Source of the DNA: an uncultured Cetobacterium sp.
Lineage (GTDB): Bacteria > Fusobacteriota > Fusobacteriia > Fusobacteriales > Fusobacteriaceae
Direction of reading: 5' to 3'
Assembly: GCA_934085975.1 (NCBI GenBank)
Contig: CAKOHT010000006.1
Location: forward strand, 7,091 to 71,090
DNA: 64,000 nt
The stretch's first letter is position 1, and each line of letters starts with the position of its first letter. The notes beneath the pieces are model-generated. The model searched no databases and was not told the origin of the DNA. It saw nothing but the letters and a program-made list of their open reading frames with translations. The translations under genes were made by a program, and so were the position numbers. Shown here piece by piece: positions 9,458 through 17,906 of this stretch.

Positions 9458-9536
9458 CTGTATACAATTTATTATCTACATTAGAGTATACAATATTTTT
9501 TATTTTTGTCAAATTATTTTTTGTATGTTTAACATA
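9458..9536 (-). promoter_or_regulatory. Operator-like sites around the citrate promoter
   Basis: Two near-identical sites, TTGTATACTC (9493-9484, overlapping the -10) and TTGTATACAG (9467-9458, just past the start site), are 26 bases apart. A perfect 13-base palindrome TATGTTTAACATA lies just above the -35 box (9524-9536). These are sensible binding sites for the GntR/FCD regulator encoded next door: the upstream palindrome is in an activator position and the other pair in repressor positions. The link to that regulator is inference. Confidence 0.5.
9485..9512 (-). promoter_or_regulatory. Promoter of the citrate/oxaloacetate decarboxylase operon
   Basis: On the minus strand TTGACA (9512-9507) and TATACT (9490-9485) are separated by 16 bases, a near-consensus housekeeping promoter. 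Transcription would begin near 9478, leaving about 50 bases of leader before the TTG start of oadA. The elements overlap the N-terminal extension of the longest open frame, which is further reason to reject that longer start. Confidence 0.75.
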
Positions 9537-9575
9537 ATAAAAAATATAATTTTAGTACAATTTGAACTACTTTTC

Positions 9576-9605
9576 TAAAAAAAAATCAGAATTTCTTCTG
9601 ATTTT
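9576..9605 (-). terminator. Terminator after the gntR gene
   Basis: On the minus strand AAAATCAGAA-GAAA-TTCTGATTTT is followed by a run of Ts. The stem begins at the gntR stop codon. It separates gntR from the citrate operon, so the latter depends on its own promoter. Confidence 0.85.
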
Positions 9606-10257
9606 AACTTTCAACTTGTTTTATTAAGAACTCCTTAGCTTCCAATAGATGTCTTCTATTTATAGCTATAGCCTCCTCTTTTTTACCAGCTTTTATTAAC
9701 TCAACTATCTTAGCATGATCTCTATGAGCATTCAATCTTCTATCATTATTTTCGGCTGATATTTTTCTAAATTTTTTCAAATACAGATTCAAATTATTTA
9801 TTAAAGTCACTACTCTTGGAAGATCTGAAATATTATAGAGTATTTTATTAAACTCAGAGAAGTATTTAAAAACTTCTAAAGATTTCTCTCTATCGTTAAT
9901 TATAGCTGCTGCCCTTCCTACATTTTCCTCTAATCTTTCAATATCTTTTTCTGTTATTTTTTCAAATAACTCCTCAAATATAACTGTTTCTAAAGCTATT
10001 CTGATTTTTACTACCTCTTCCACATCTTTTTTGGTAGTTTTTGGTACTGTTACTCCACCTTTCTCCCTTGCCTCTATAAGACCTTCCAGTTCAAGCATTC
10101 TAATCGCTTCTCTTAGGGGTGTTCTACTTATGTTAAGCCTTTCTGCAAACTCTTCTTCTACTATTCTGCTTCCCTCTTTTATCTTTCCATTTACAATTTC
10201 ATCTTTCAAATAATCATACACTTGTTCACGTATTGATTTTTTCTTTTTTATAACCAT
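9604..10257 (-). CDS. GntR family regulator with FCD domain, probable citrate-operon regulator
   Basis: FadR-subfamily DNA-binding protein. The N-terminal winged helix (about residues 5-70) has the GntR pattern IREQVYDYLKDEIVNGKI and the recognition helix LNISRTPLREAIRMLELEGLI. The C-terminal all-helical FCD ligand-binding domain (about 80-215) includes RLNAHRDHAKIVELIKAGKKEEA. The longer frame starts at 10278, but AAAGGGGA precedes the ATG pair at 10260/10257, so I use 10257. It overlaps the end of bioA and lies immediately upstream of the citrate operon. CitO of Enterococcus is the same subfamily and activates citrate genes; the same role here is inferred from position. Confidence 0.85.
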   Translation of the reverse strand: MVIKKKKSIREQVYDYLKDEIVNGKIKEGSRIVEEEFAERLNISRTPLREAIRMLELEGLIEAREKGGVTVPKTTKKDVEEVVKIRIALETVIFEELFEKITEKDIERLEENVGRAAAIINDREKSLEVFKYFSEFNKILYNISDLPRVVTLINNLNLYLKKFRKISAENNDRRLNAHRDHAKIVELIKAGKKEEAIAINRRHLLEAKEFLIKQVES

Positions 10258-11608
10258 CATATTCCCCTTTATATTCAATTGTCTCTAGGTATTCTCTAAG
10301 TGATTCATCAAAAATATCTAACATTTTATCTATCTCTTCTCTTGTAATTATGTATGGTGGCATAAAATATACAATATTTCCCAATGGCCTTAAAATAGCT
10401 CCCTTTCTTAAAGCTATTTTATATATTTCATATCCAGCTCTCTCTCCAGGAATTCCAACCAATTCAATAGCTCCAATTAATCCTATTTGTCTATACTCTC
10501 CAAAATAAGGAATCCCCTTCAATCTCTCTGTTGCAACGCTTCTTAAATAATCACCTTTTTCTTTTATAACCTTCAATATGTTTTCCTCTTCAAAAATTTT
10601 CAATGTTTCTACAGCTATTCTACACCCTATTGGATTTCCTGAATAACTATGGGAGTGTAAAAATGACTTTCCTTCCGAGTAATCAGCGTAAAAAGCATTG
10701 TATAACCTATCTGTTATTAAAGCTATGGACATTGGAAAATATCCAGCTGTTAATCCTTTTCCAATACACATAATGTCAGGACTAACTCCTGCGTGTTCTA
10801 TCGCAAACATTTTACCAGTTCTTCCAAACCCCATTGCTATCTCATCTACAATTAAATGAATATTTAATTTTTCTGTCAATGCCCTTAGCTTTCTAAGATA
10901 TATTGGTGAATATATTTTCATTCCAGCAACACCTTGAACCATTGATTCAATTATTACACCTGAAACTTTAGCACTATTTTCTGTTAAATAATCCTCCATA
11001 TAAATAAAGCATTCGGCATCACAGTTCTCACGCTCTTTGCCAAAAGAACATCCAAAACAGTCGGGTCCTTTCACTTTTATCCCTTCCCTTAAAAGAGGCT
11101 TATATATATCCGTAAATCTATCCATATTCCCAACGCCTAGTGCACCTATAGTTTCACCATGATAGGCACCTTCTATCGAAACAAATGTATTTTTCTGTGG
11201 ATTTCCAGTTTGTGCATGATATTGAAAACTTAATTTTATAGCCACTTCAGTACTTGAAGATCCGTTATCTGTAAAAATAAGTTTATTGAGTCCGTCTGGT
11301 GCAACAGCTACTAATCTTTCTCCCAATTCAATTGCCGCTTCATGAGAAAAATTTGCAAAAATTATATGTTCTAATTTATCTATCTGCTCTTTTATGACCC
11401 CATTTATTCTTGAATTACAATGTCCAAATAAATTAACCCACCAACTTGAAACACAGTCCATATATCTATTTCCAAACTCATCCTCTACATATATCCCATC
11501 TCCCTTTACTATCACCATAGGAGGAAGCTGCTCATAATCTTTCATCTGCGAACAAGGATGGAAGATATGTTCTAAATCTTTTTTTTGTAAATCACTTAGA
11601 TTTCTCAT
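10226..11608 (-). CDS. bioA: Adenosylmethionine-8-amino-7-oxononanoate aminotransferase
   Basis: PLP-dependent class III aminotransferase of biotin synthesis, converting KAPA to DAPA with S-adenosylmethionine as amino donor. Features are MDCVSSWWVNLFGHCN (substrate pocket WW pair), GAYHGETIGALGVG, LIVDEIAMGFGRTG and the Schiff-base lysine in CIGKGLTAGYFPM. At 460 residues it is the usual BioA length. A Cys-rich insert near residues 178-193 (several Cys within DCFGCSFG and NCDAECF) is seen in some BioA lineages. No other bio genes are in the window. Its position next to a biotin-dependent Na+ pump suggests local supply of the cofactor, which is inference. Confidence 0.9.
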   Translation of the reverse strand: MRNLSDLQKKDLEHIFHPCSQMKDYEQLPPMVIVKGDGIYVEDEFGNRYMDCVSSWWVNLFGHCNSRINGVIKEQIDKLEHIIFANFSHEAAIELGERLVAVAPDGLNKLIFTDNGSSSTEVAIKLSFQYHAQTGNPQKNTFVSIEGAYHGETIGALGVGNMDRFTDIYKPLLREGIKVKGPDCFGCSFGKERENCDAECFIYMEDYLTENSAKVSGVIIESMVQGVAGMKIYSPIYLRKLRALTEKLNIHLIVDEIAMGFGRTGKMFAIEHAGVSPDIMCIGKGLTAGYFPMSIALITDRLYNAFYADYSEGKSFLHSHSYSGNPIGCRIAVETLKIFEEENILKVIKEKGDYLRSVATERLKGIPYFGEYRQIGLIGAIELVGIPGERAGYEIYKIALRKGAILRPLGNIVYFMPPYIITREEIDKMLDIFDESLREYLETIEYKGEYDGYKKEKINT

Positions 11609-11673
11609 TTAAGGTACACCTCTTCAACTCTAAAATTTATATATTTAATACAAAAAATAATCTTTAATTCCTA

Positions 11674-12903
11674 TTATAACATAAACACTTTTTTATTATC
11701 TATTTTTCTTTTTTTACTGGATAAAATTCCAAGCTCCTCTCTATATTTTCCTATCGTTCGTCTCTGAACTGAAATGTTTTTTTCTCCAAGTTTTAATAAA
11801 ATTTTTTCATCCGATAGTGGATTCTTTTTATCTTCAGATTCAATAATTTTTAAAATCTCTTTTTTTACTAATTCAGTTTTACTATCCAAAATGATATATT
11901 TTTTTAAACCTTCAATTTTACCATCTATTCTTATAAATTTATCTCTTAGTGCTCTTGAAATTGTTGATTCATGAAGATTTAAAGCAAATGCGATATCTTT
12001 AACTTTTAAAGTTTTTAAATTTTTAGAAAAAAGAATACAGTCTTTTTGGTAATTTAAAACATATTTTCCAACTTCTAAAAGTGTATTTTGTCTTTTTAAC
12101 AAACCTTTTTCGAGAGCTAAAGCCAACATCTGATCTTTTCTATTGTCACTTTTTAACCTTATTTTTGGAATTTCAGCTTCATTTAATTTTACAACAATCT
12201 CACCAGTAGACGTTTCTACAATTAAATCAGGAACAATATAGTTTATTTTTCTGTTCACATAAAATCCTCTTGCGGGTTTGGGATTTAATTTTTTTATTAT
12301 ATTCACATAGTCCTTTACCTTAGAAAGAGGTATGTCTCTCTCTAGAGAAATTTTTTTTAATTCCCCATCTGCAATATCCTCTAAATTTCTCTCTAGAATG
12401 TCTGACAATGTAGCTGTCAAAATTCCTTTATTCTTAAGTTGAATTTTTAAACATTCTACAAGATTAGTGGCACCAACCCCTATGGGTTCTAAAGTATATA
12501 AAGTTTTTACACTCTCCTTAAACAGATTTGGCTTAAAACCACCACTTTTCCTTAACTCCTCTAAACTTGAAGCTAAATAACCTCTCTCATCTAAATTATT
12601 TATTAAATACTCTAAAATATCTCTAATCTCCCTTTTTAGTTCCAAGTAACTTATCTGTTCCTCCAAATAATCTATTAAACTTTCATTCTCCTCCCCTATA
12701 TTTTCTATATAGTTTTCATATTCCTCACTTCTAAAAAAAGAGGATTTTGGAAAAACAAGCTCTATATTTGAATTTTTTACGCTCTCCTTTTCTAAATACT
12801 TTTTTAATTCTTTTAGACTCATTGTTAAAATCTCTATAGATATTTTCATTTCCATAGAAAGATTTAACTTTAAACTTTGATCTAACCCCAATTTAAAATC
12901 CAT
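11674..12903 (-). CDS. rpoN: RNA polymerase sigma-54 factor
   Basis: Alternative sigma factor for -24/-12 promoters that require enhancer-binding ATPases. The N-terminal activator-interaction region I (LGLDQSLKLNLSMEMKISIEIL) is followed by a shortened acidic region II. Next comes the core-binding domain with LEPIGVGATNLVECLKIQL, and the DNA-binding part with the HTH (VKDIAFALNLHESTISRAL). The C-terminal RpoN box is present (VQRRTIGKYREELGI). Length is 409 residues, slightly short for the family. A matching promoter and an enhancer-binding regulator are found at 29094-31025 in this window, so the system is in use. Confidence 0.95.
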   Translation of the reverse strand: MDFKLGLDQSLKLNLSMEMKISIEILTMSLKELKKYLEKESVKNSNIELVFPKSSFFRSEEYENYIENIGEENESLIDYLEEQISYLELKREIRDILEYLINNLDERGYLASSLEELRKSGGFKPNLFKESVKTLYTLEPIGVGATNLVECLKIQLKNKGILTATLSDILERNLEDIADGELKKISLERDIPLSKVKDYVNIIKKLNPKPARGFYVNRKINYIVPDLIVETSTGEIVVKLNEAEIPKIRLKSDNRKDQMLALALEKGLLKRQNTLLEVGKYVLNYQKDCILFSKNLKTLKVKDIAFALNLHESTISRALRDKFIRIDGKIEGLKKYIILDSKTELVKKEILKIIESEDKKNPLSDEKILLKLGEKNISVQRRTIGKYREELGILSSKKRKIDNKKVFML

Positions 12904-12969
12904 AGCTCCCCCTATTTTTCGAGATATAAAAGAGGTAGAGTCTAAATCTATTTACACTCTACCTAATTA

Positions 12970-13656
12970 TTAGCTTTTTTTAAATTTAAACTCTTTTTCA
13001 AAATAAACTTTAATTACTTTTCCTTTATAAATAATTGGTTTGAACTTCCATTTTTTTAAAACTTTTTCTACTTCTTCTCTAAAGCCAAATCTGCTTTCAC
13101 CGGATATAAACTCTATCTTTTTTACTGTTCCATCAATATCTACAAGAAATTTAATTTTGACAATTCCAACTCCATTATACCCTATTTTTTTCGCTTTTAT
13201 AGGATATTGAGGATCTATTTCTTTCAATATTTCATACTCTATTCCGTCTTGAGAAGTCGCAGTAAATATACCGTCCTCTCCCTGCAAAAATCTATTTTGA
13301 TCTTTAAATTCATTATAGACTTCTTCTGCCTTGGTACTCTTTTGTTCTTTTTTCTCCTGTTTTTTAACTTCTACCCTTTTTTTTGTAATTACCTCTTTTT
13401 TCTCTATTTCTTTTCTTTCTTCCTTCATTACTTCTTTCTCCACTATTTTCTCTTGTGATACGACTGTTTCCTCCTTTTTTTCACTCTCTTTTATTGAACT
13501 AATATCGGTATTATCACTAACTGCTCTCCTATTTTTCACCGATACCACCACTGTATTTTTTTCCCTAAATTTTATCTCCTCATCTTTTGTAAAACCAAAT
13601 AAAAAAAATATAGCTATACCGTGTAAAATAACTGATAAAATATAAAATTTACTCAT
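12970..13656 (-). CDS. tonB: TonB family energy transducer
   Basis: Spans the periplasm to deliver proton-motive force to outer-membrane receptors. It has one N-terminal membrane helix (about residues 2-20), a long Glu/Lys-rich charged spacer (about 45-115) instead of the Pro-rich spacer of E. coli TonB, and a C-terminal TonB fold (about 140-228). The latter contains the pattern YPIKAKKIGYNGVGIVKIKF and a terminal KWKFKP segment. Length is 228 residues. Its start overlaps the end of exbD by 8 bases, so exbB-exbD-tonB is one leftward unit. No TonB-dependent receptor gene is in the window. Confidence 0.9.
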   Translation of the reverse strand: MSKFYILSVILHGIAIFFLFGFTKDEEIKFREKNTVVVSVKNRRAVSDNTDISSIKESEKKEETVVSQEKIVEKEVMKEERKEIEKKEVITKKRVEVKKQEKKEQKSTKAEEVYNEFKDQNRFLQGEDGIFTATSQDGIEYEILKEIDPQYPIKAKKIGYNGVGIVKIKFLVDIDGTVKKIEFISGESRFGFREEVEKVLKKWKFKPIIYKGKVIKVYFEKEFKFKKS

Positions 13657-14038
13657 AAAAGTTCAGCTCCACCTTATCCACACCAGTATTCTTCAATGTA
13701 CTTATTGCTTTTACTACAGCTTCGTATTTTAAATTTTTATCTGCACTTATTGTTATTTTCTCTACATTTAAAACTTTCTCTCCAATCGTTTCCAACGTAA
13801 TCGGATTAGAAATCTTATCCACCAATAAAAAATGATTTTCATCTTTATCTATAACCAATTCATACATAGCTTTGGATGTTTCAGAAATCATATCCCCTTT
13901 GGGAAGTTCCAACTTAAATCCACTATATCTATCAAAAGTTGTGACTAACATGAAAAATATCAAAAGTAGGAATACAACATCAATTAATGGTGTTAAGTCC
14001 GGAGTCGCTAAATTTCTTCTCTTTGTTCTTCTTTTCAT
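13649..14038 (-). CDS. exbD: Biopolymer transport protein ExbD/TolR family
   Basis: Component of the inner-membrane motor with ExbB and TonB. It has the ExbD start (RRNLATPDLTPLIDVVFLLLIFFML) containing the essential membrane aspartate of the LIDVVFLLL motif (about residue 20), followed by a periplasmic domain with ISADKNLKYEAVVKAI. Length is 129 residues, normal for the family. It lies 5 bases after exbB and overlaps tonB. TolR is the alternative, but a TonB gene rather than TolA follows. Confidence 0.92.
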   Translation of the reverse strand: MKRRTKRRNLATPDLTPLIDVVFLLLIFFMLVTTFDRYSGFKLELPKGDMISETSKAMYELVIDKDENHFLLVDKISNPITLETIGEKVLNVEKITISADKNLKYEAVVKAISTLKNTGVDKVELNFYE

Positions 14039-14042
14039 CCCC

Positions 14043-14651
14043 TTACCTCTTCACTATATTAACTATAAATGTGGCTGTTTTTTCCACTTCTAAACTCATT
14101 TTCTCTATTTTTTTATTGAATATATTATAAGCTATTATTGAAGGTATCGCAATTATTAATCCCCCTGCAGTTGTTAACAAAGCTTGAGATATTCCACCAG
14201 CTATAGCATTTGGATCTCCCGTTCCAGAAACTGCAATTTTACCAAATGCTTCAATCATTCCCGTAACAGTCCCTAAAAGCCCAATCATAGGAGCGGTATA
14301 TGCAATAATTCCTAAAATATATGTATTTCGTTCCAATATATCCATTTCCTCTAACTCTATTTCTCTCAAAAGTTCATCACTATTTTTATAATCTCCAACT
14401 AGGCAATAACGAATTAAAAATTTTGTCAAAGTTTTTCCAATAACACCTTTCTCTTTCTTAGAGAGTTCTATCGCTTCACTATACTTTCCCTCTATTAAAA
14501 ATTCTTTTATCTCTTTTTTTAACATAGAGTCCACTGATATTTTATTTTTTATAAAACACAAAGATCTTTCTAAAATTACCCCTAAAGAAACCACTGATAA
14601 AATAAGTAATACATAAAGTATCGGTCCTCCAGCTTTTATATAATATAACAT
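14043..14651 (-). CDS. exbB: ExbB/TolQ family proton channel
   Basis: Three-helix inner-membrane protein that with ExbD forms the proton channel energising TonB. The first helix is at about residues 8-30. The paired C-terminal helices contain the conserved TAPMIGLLGTVTGMIEAF block (about residue 120) and GISQALLTTAGGLIIAIPSIIAYN. A TTG-initiated frame reaches 14663, but GGAGG lies five bases before the ATG at 14651, which gives MLYYIKAGGPI, so that start is preferred (202 residues). First gene of the exbB-exbD-tonB operon. Confidence 0.92.
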   Translation of the reverse strand: MLYYIKAGGPILYVLLILSVVSLGVILERSLCFIKNKISVDSMLKKEIKEFLIEGKYSEAIELSKKEKGVIGKTLTKFLIRYCLVGDYKNSDELLREIELEEMDILERNTYILGIIAYTAPMIGLLGTVTGMIEAFGKIAVSGTGDPNAIAGGISQALLTTAGGLIIAIPSIIAYNIFNKKIEKMSLEVEKTATFIVNIVKR

Positions 14652-14704
14652 CCCATCCTCCAAATTTTTAATAATATCTATAGTTAAAGTATATATTATT
14701 CAAT

Positions 14705-14733
14705 GAAAAAGAGCAAGGTTAATACCTTGCTCT
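14705..14733 (-). terminator. Terminator after the Met-rich secreted protein gene
   Basis: Minus-strand stem AAGAGCAAGG / CCTTGCTCTT with a six-base loop and a T-rich 3' flank. It lies just beyond the stop codon at 14741 and before exbB. Confidence 0.85.
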
Positions 14734-14740
14734 TCAATAA

Positions 14741-15121
14741 TTAATTTGTAGTTTTATTTGTTTTTAACATCTCATATCTCATTTTCATCTGCTCTGTTTT
14801 CATCTCAGCTTGAATATTAGCTCTTTCTTTATTGATTTTTTCAATGTTTGAAAAATCCGGATTCTCTTTAGCCATTTCCTTCATCATAGCCACTTTATTT
14901 TCTTGAAGTTTAATTCTTCCCTCTTGAAGCTTTGGGTTTGTTCTCATTTTTTCTCTCATTAAAGCTTTTTCTTCACTTGTTTGACACTTACCCATCATCA
15001 TTTTTCCGCCATTGTTATGTCCCATTCCATCAACTGACATTCTGTGCCCATTGTTTCCCTTTGCCATTGCTACTGTTCCTAATCCTAAAGCCATTATAGA
15101 TACTAATAAAAATTTTTTCAT
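14741..15121 (-). CDS. Small Met-rich secreted protein (Spy/CpxP-like)
   Basis: A 126-residue protein with a clean signal peptide (positive start, hydrophobic core, AMA cleavage site near residue 20). A Met/His/Gly-rich segment (GMGHNNGGKMMMGKC) follows, then a charged helical body rich in Met, Lys and Glu. The layout resembles periplasmic Spy/CpxP/ZraP-type chaperone or metal-binding proteins, but I see no clear LTxxQ repeat, so the family is not assured. The Met/His cluster would suit Cu or other soft-metal binding. It is flanked by an importer operon for iron-type ligands and by TonB genes. The function is unknown. Confidence 0.7.
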   Translation of the reverse strand: MKKFLLVSIMALGLGTVAMAKGNNGHRMSVDGMGHNNGGKMMMGKCQTSEEKALMREKMRTNPKLQEGRIKLQENKVAMMKEMAKENPDFSNIEKINKERANIQAEMKTEQMKMRYEMLKTNKTTN

Positions 15122-15210
15122 TTTTTATACCTCCTAAGTTTTCTCTTTACACAAACATATTAACAAAGTTTTATGGCTAAAATATGGCAAAAAATATTTT
15201 TTTGACTTTT

Positions 15211-16065
15211 TTATCTCTTTAATTCTTCATATATTTTTTCAATCTCATCAAAAACTCTATGAGATGCTCTAAGTATCTCGCTAGAATCGATAACATATAT
15301 ATTTTTATTTTTATAAGCATCTGTTTCTTCAATTAACTGCAAACTATTTTTTATCCCTTCAATATTTTTTACTCCTCTAGTTCCTATAATATATTTTGGA
15401 TTTTCTCTTAAAATATACTCTGAGGATACAATTGGTTTTTTCCCTACTTTTGGAACTATTACATCTAGTCCTAAAGTTTCTAAAATCTCCACAGGAAAAG
15501 AGTTTTTTTCAAAAGATGTAGGTGGAGAATCGGAATATAAAATTACAGCTTTTCCTTGTAACTTAAAATTTTCTCTTATATATTCCAGTTTACTATTCAA
15601 CTTTTCCACAAGTTCTTTGCTCTCTTTTTCTCTATTTACTAACTTCCCCAAAATTAATGTATTTTTTAAAATATCATCCAAATTTTTATTTGAAAAAGTT
15701 ATTGATGGTATATTAAATTTTTCTAATCCATTTTTTTCACTTCCCATGACATTAAAAATAACTAAATCTGGTTTAAAAGATAAAATTTTTTCCAATGAAG
15801 GTTTAGATACACTTCCAGCTAAAGGTAATTTTTCAGTTTTTTCCTGTGGCCAAATTTTTTTACTATGATTTGCAATAGCCACGATATTGTTATCTGCTCC
15901 CAATTCATATAAAATCTCTACCGCTCCAAAGTTATATACAACTATTCTTTTGTACTCTTTCAACAAAATTTTTTCATTATTTTCACCCAAAACATAGTCG
16001 CCAACTATATCCAGAGGAAATATTTTTAAGGACAATACTAAAAATAACAAAATTAATCTTCTCAT
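15211..16065 (-). CDS. ABC transporter substrate-binding protein (Fe/tetrapyrrole family)
   Basis: Class III periplasmic binding protein of the FhuD/BtuF type, 284 residues. An N-terminal signal peptide (about residues 1-18) lacks a lipobox cysteine, so the protein should be soluble in the periplasm. The family pattern is visible in RIVVYNFGAVEILYELGADNNIVAI and SVSKPSLEKILSFKPDLVIF. Its start overlaps the ATPase stop by 4 bases, making a permease-ATPase-binding protein operon read leftward. Ligand could be ferric siderophore, haem or corrinoid. Close linkage to TonB/ExbBD fits a ligand taken across the outer membrane. Confidence 0.88.
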   Translation of the reverse strand: MRRLILLFLVLSLKIFPLDIVGDYVLGENNEKILLKEYKRIVVYNFGAVEILYELGADNNIVAIANHSKKIWPQEKTEKLPLAGSVSKPSLEKILSFKPDLVIFNVMGSEKNGLEKFNIPSITFSNKNLDDILKNTLILGKLVNREKESKELVEKLNSKLEYIRENFKLQGKAVILYSDSPPTSFEKNSFPVEILETLGLDVIVPKVGKKPIVSSEYILRENPKYIIGTRGVKNIEGIKNSLQLIEETDAYKNKNIYVIDSSEILRASHRVFDEIEKIYEELKR

Positions 16066-16847
16066 TTTTCACCTCGCTTAGGTAGCACATATATATCATT
16101 TTCCAAATTTAAAATTTTTGGTGTAAAATTATAGATTTTTTCTAACCACTCCTTTTTTATAACTTCTTTTGGTTTGCCTGAAGTTGCTATTTTCCCATCT
16201 TTTATAAAAAGAATTTTATCACAAAATAATGAAGCTAAATTTATATCATGAATCACAATTATTCCAATCATTTTTTTTATTCTAATCTCTTCTTTCAATA
16301 GTTCTAGAAATTCTAAAGAATAGTTTATATCTAACGCTGAAGTAGGTTCGTCCAATAAAATAACTTCGCTATGTTGAATAAATGCTCTCCCTAACAAAAC
16401 TCTTTGAAACTCTCCTCCACTCAAACTTTTTATATCTCTATTCAAATAGTTTTGCAAATTTAGTTTTTTAACAACTCCATCCACTATCTCATCATCCTCT
16501 AAATCTAAACCTTTAAAGCTATTTTTCATATGAGGTACTCTTCCTAACTTTAGTACCTCTAATACTGTAAAATTTAAGTTCTGATTAGATTTTTGCGCTA
16601 TAAAGGATATTCTTTTAGCGAACTCCTTTCTTGAAAGTCTTTCAGTCTCTAAATTATCTAAAAAAATTTCACCCTTCTCTTTTTCTAAAAATCCCATTAT
16701 AACTTTTAAGAGAGTGCTTTTTCCACATCCATTCGCTCCTAATATACCAACAAGTTCACCCGAAAAAAAGTTATAACTTATATCACTTAAAACTTCACAA
16801 TTTTCATATGAGTATTTTAAATTTTTTAATTTTAAAATTTTCATCAT
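16062..16847 (-). CDS. FecCD-type ABC importer ATPase subunit
   Basis: ATP-binding subunit of about 260 residues. Walker A is GANGCGKST (about residue 37), the signature is LSGGEFQR, Walker B is VILLDEPTSALD, and the switch histidine follows in IVIHDIN. It fits the FecE/BtuD/HmuV branch. The gene overlaps the permease stop (ATGATG context; 16847 or 16844 may be the true start) and the following binding-protein gene. Confidence 0.92.
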   Translation of the reverse strand: MMKILKLKNLKYSYENCEVLSDISYNFFSGELVGILGANGCGKSTLLKVIMGFLEKEKGEIFLDNLETERLSRKEFAKRISFIAQKSNQNLNFTVLEVLKLGRVPHMKNSFKGLDLEDDEIVDGVVKKLNLQNYLNRDIKSLSGGEFQRVLLGRAFIQHSEVILLDEPTSALDINYSLEFLELLKEEIRIKKMIGIIVIHDINLASLFCDKILFIKDGKIATSGKPKEVIKKEWLEKIYNFTPKILNLENDIYVLPKRGEK

Positions 16848-17836
16848 ACACCTCTTCGATTTTTAAAAGCCAAATATATAAAAAACGGAGCTCCAAATAT
16901 AGCTGTTACAACCCCTATTGGCATTTCCATAGTCGTCAATAATCCTCTTGAAATAGTGTCACATAGCAATAAAAATAATCCTCCATACAGCATTGATAAA
17001 GGTATTAGTCTTATATTACTGCTTCCAAATATAATTCTAACTAGATGTGGTATTATAAGCCCCACAAAACCTATCATTCCTGTAAAAGCTACTGAAAACC
17101 CAACCATAAATGTAGAAATCATTAACACCCTATACTTAAATTTTTTTATATCTACTCCTAAACTATGAGCCTCTTCATCCGAAAGTAAAATTATATCTAA
17201 ATTATATCTATTCAAATAAAAGTACATCAACGAAAATAAAAGTGGAACTAATAAAATTGCTATTTTTTTCCAATCTGCACCACCCAGATAACCCATAGTC
17301 CAAAGAACAACTCTAAAACTATCTTCACCTACAAGATACATCACTAAAGATATTAACGCCCTCAATAGGGCTGAAATAGCTATTCCTATTATCAAAAGAG
17401 TAGACAAATCTAAACTTCCTCTTCTACTATTAGAAAGTTTAAAAATTATTAGTGATGTTATAAAAGAAAATATAGAACCAAAAATTCCAAAATATATTTC
17501 TGAAAATCCTAACAAGAATGCTATGACTGCTCCGAAAGTACCACTAGCTGATATTCCAATTATATATGGGTCCGCCATTGAATTTCTAAAAAGTGTTTGA
17601 GTTAAAGCGCCACTACTCCCTAATAGCATTCCAATTACTATTGCCATAATTGCTCTTGGTACTCTCAAATTCCAAATTATTTTATGCTCTAATGAACCCA
17701 TATCTCCATTTCCCAAAAGTAAATTTAGTCCTTCAATGAAGTTTATTTCATAGTTTCCTATGAAAAGAGAAAAACAAAAAAGAAAAATTAAAACTCCAAC
17801 TGAAAATATGGCTATATCTTTATTTTTTGAAATCAT
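16844..17836 (-). CDS. FecCD family ABC importer permease
   Basis: Inner-membrane permease of 330 residues with about ten hydrophobic segments. Family marks are WNLRVPRAIMAIVIGMLLGSSG near residue 57, NSMADPYIIGISASGTFGAV, and the cytoplasmic coupling region GMIGFVGLIIPHLVRI, ending in PIGVVTAIFGAPFFIYL. First gene of the three-gene importer operon, starting 70 bases downstream of the LysM-M23 gene terminator. Specificity (iron chelate, haem or corrinoid) cannot be read from sequence. Confidence 0.92.
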   Translation of the reverse strand: MISKNKDIAIFSVGVLIFLFCFSLFIGNYEINFIEGLNLLLGNGDMGSLEHKIIWNLRVPRAIMAIVIGMLLGSSGALTQTLFRNSMADPYIIGISASGTFGAVIAFLLGFSEIYFGIFGSIFSFITSLIIFKLSNSRRGSLDLSTLLIIGIAISALLRALISLVMYLVGEDSFRVVLWTMGYLGGADWKKIAILLVPLLFSLMYFYLNRYNLDIILLSDEEAHSLGVDIKKFKYRVLMISTFMVGFSVAFTGMIGFVGLIIPHLVRIIFGSSNIRLIPLSMLYGGLFLLLCDTISRGLLTTMEMPIGVVTAIFGAPFFIYLAFKNRRGV

Positions 17837-17861
17837 TGTTCTACTCCTTTTATCCTTTATT

Positions 17862-17897
17862 CAAAAAATAAATCCCCCAAAGTTACTAGGGGGATTT
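17862..17897 (-). terminator. Terminator after the LysM-M23 gene
   Basis: Minus-strand stem AAATCCCCC / GGGGGATTT with a ten-base loop and a following T-rich stretch. One of the strongest GC stems in the window. It separates the M23 gene from the importer operon. Confidence 0.88.
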
Positions 17898-17906
17898 TCT
17901 ATCTTA

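Noticed and set aside
13207-13645. Overlapping Phe/Ser-rich frames opposite tonB and exbD
   Set aside because: Antisense shadows of the Lys/Glu-rich TonB spacer; no start sites and a composition typical of reverse-strand reading.
13674-13682. Perfect DnaA box TTATCCACA
   Set aside because: Single copy inside the exbD coding sequence, 23 kb from the putative origin, with no cluster around it; probably chance. A one-mismatch box near 31170 was dismissed for the same reason.
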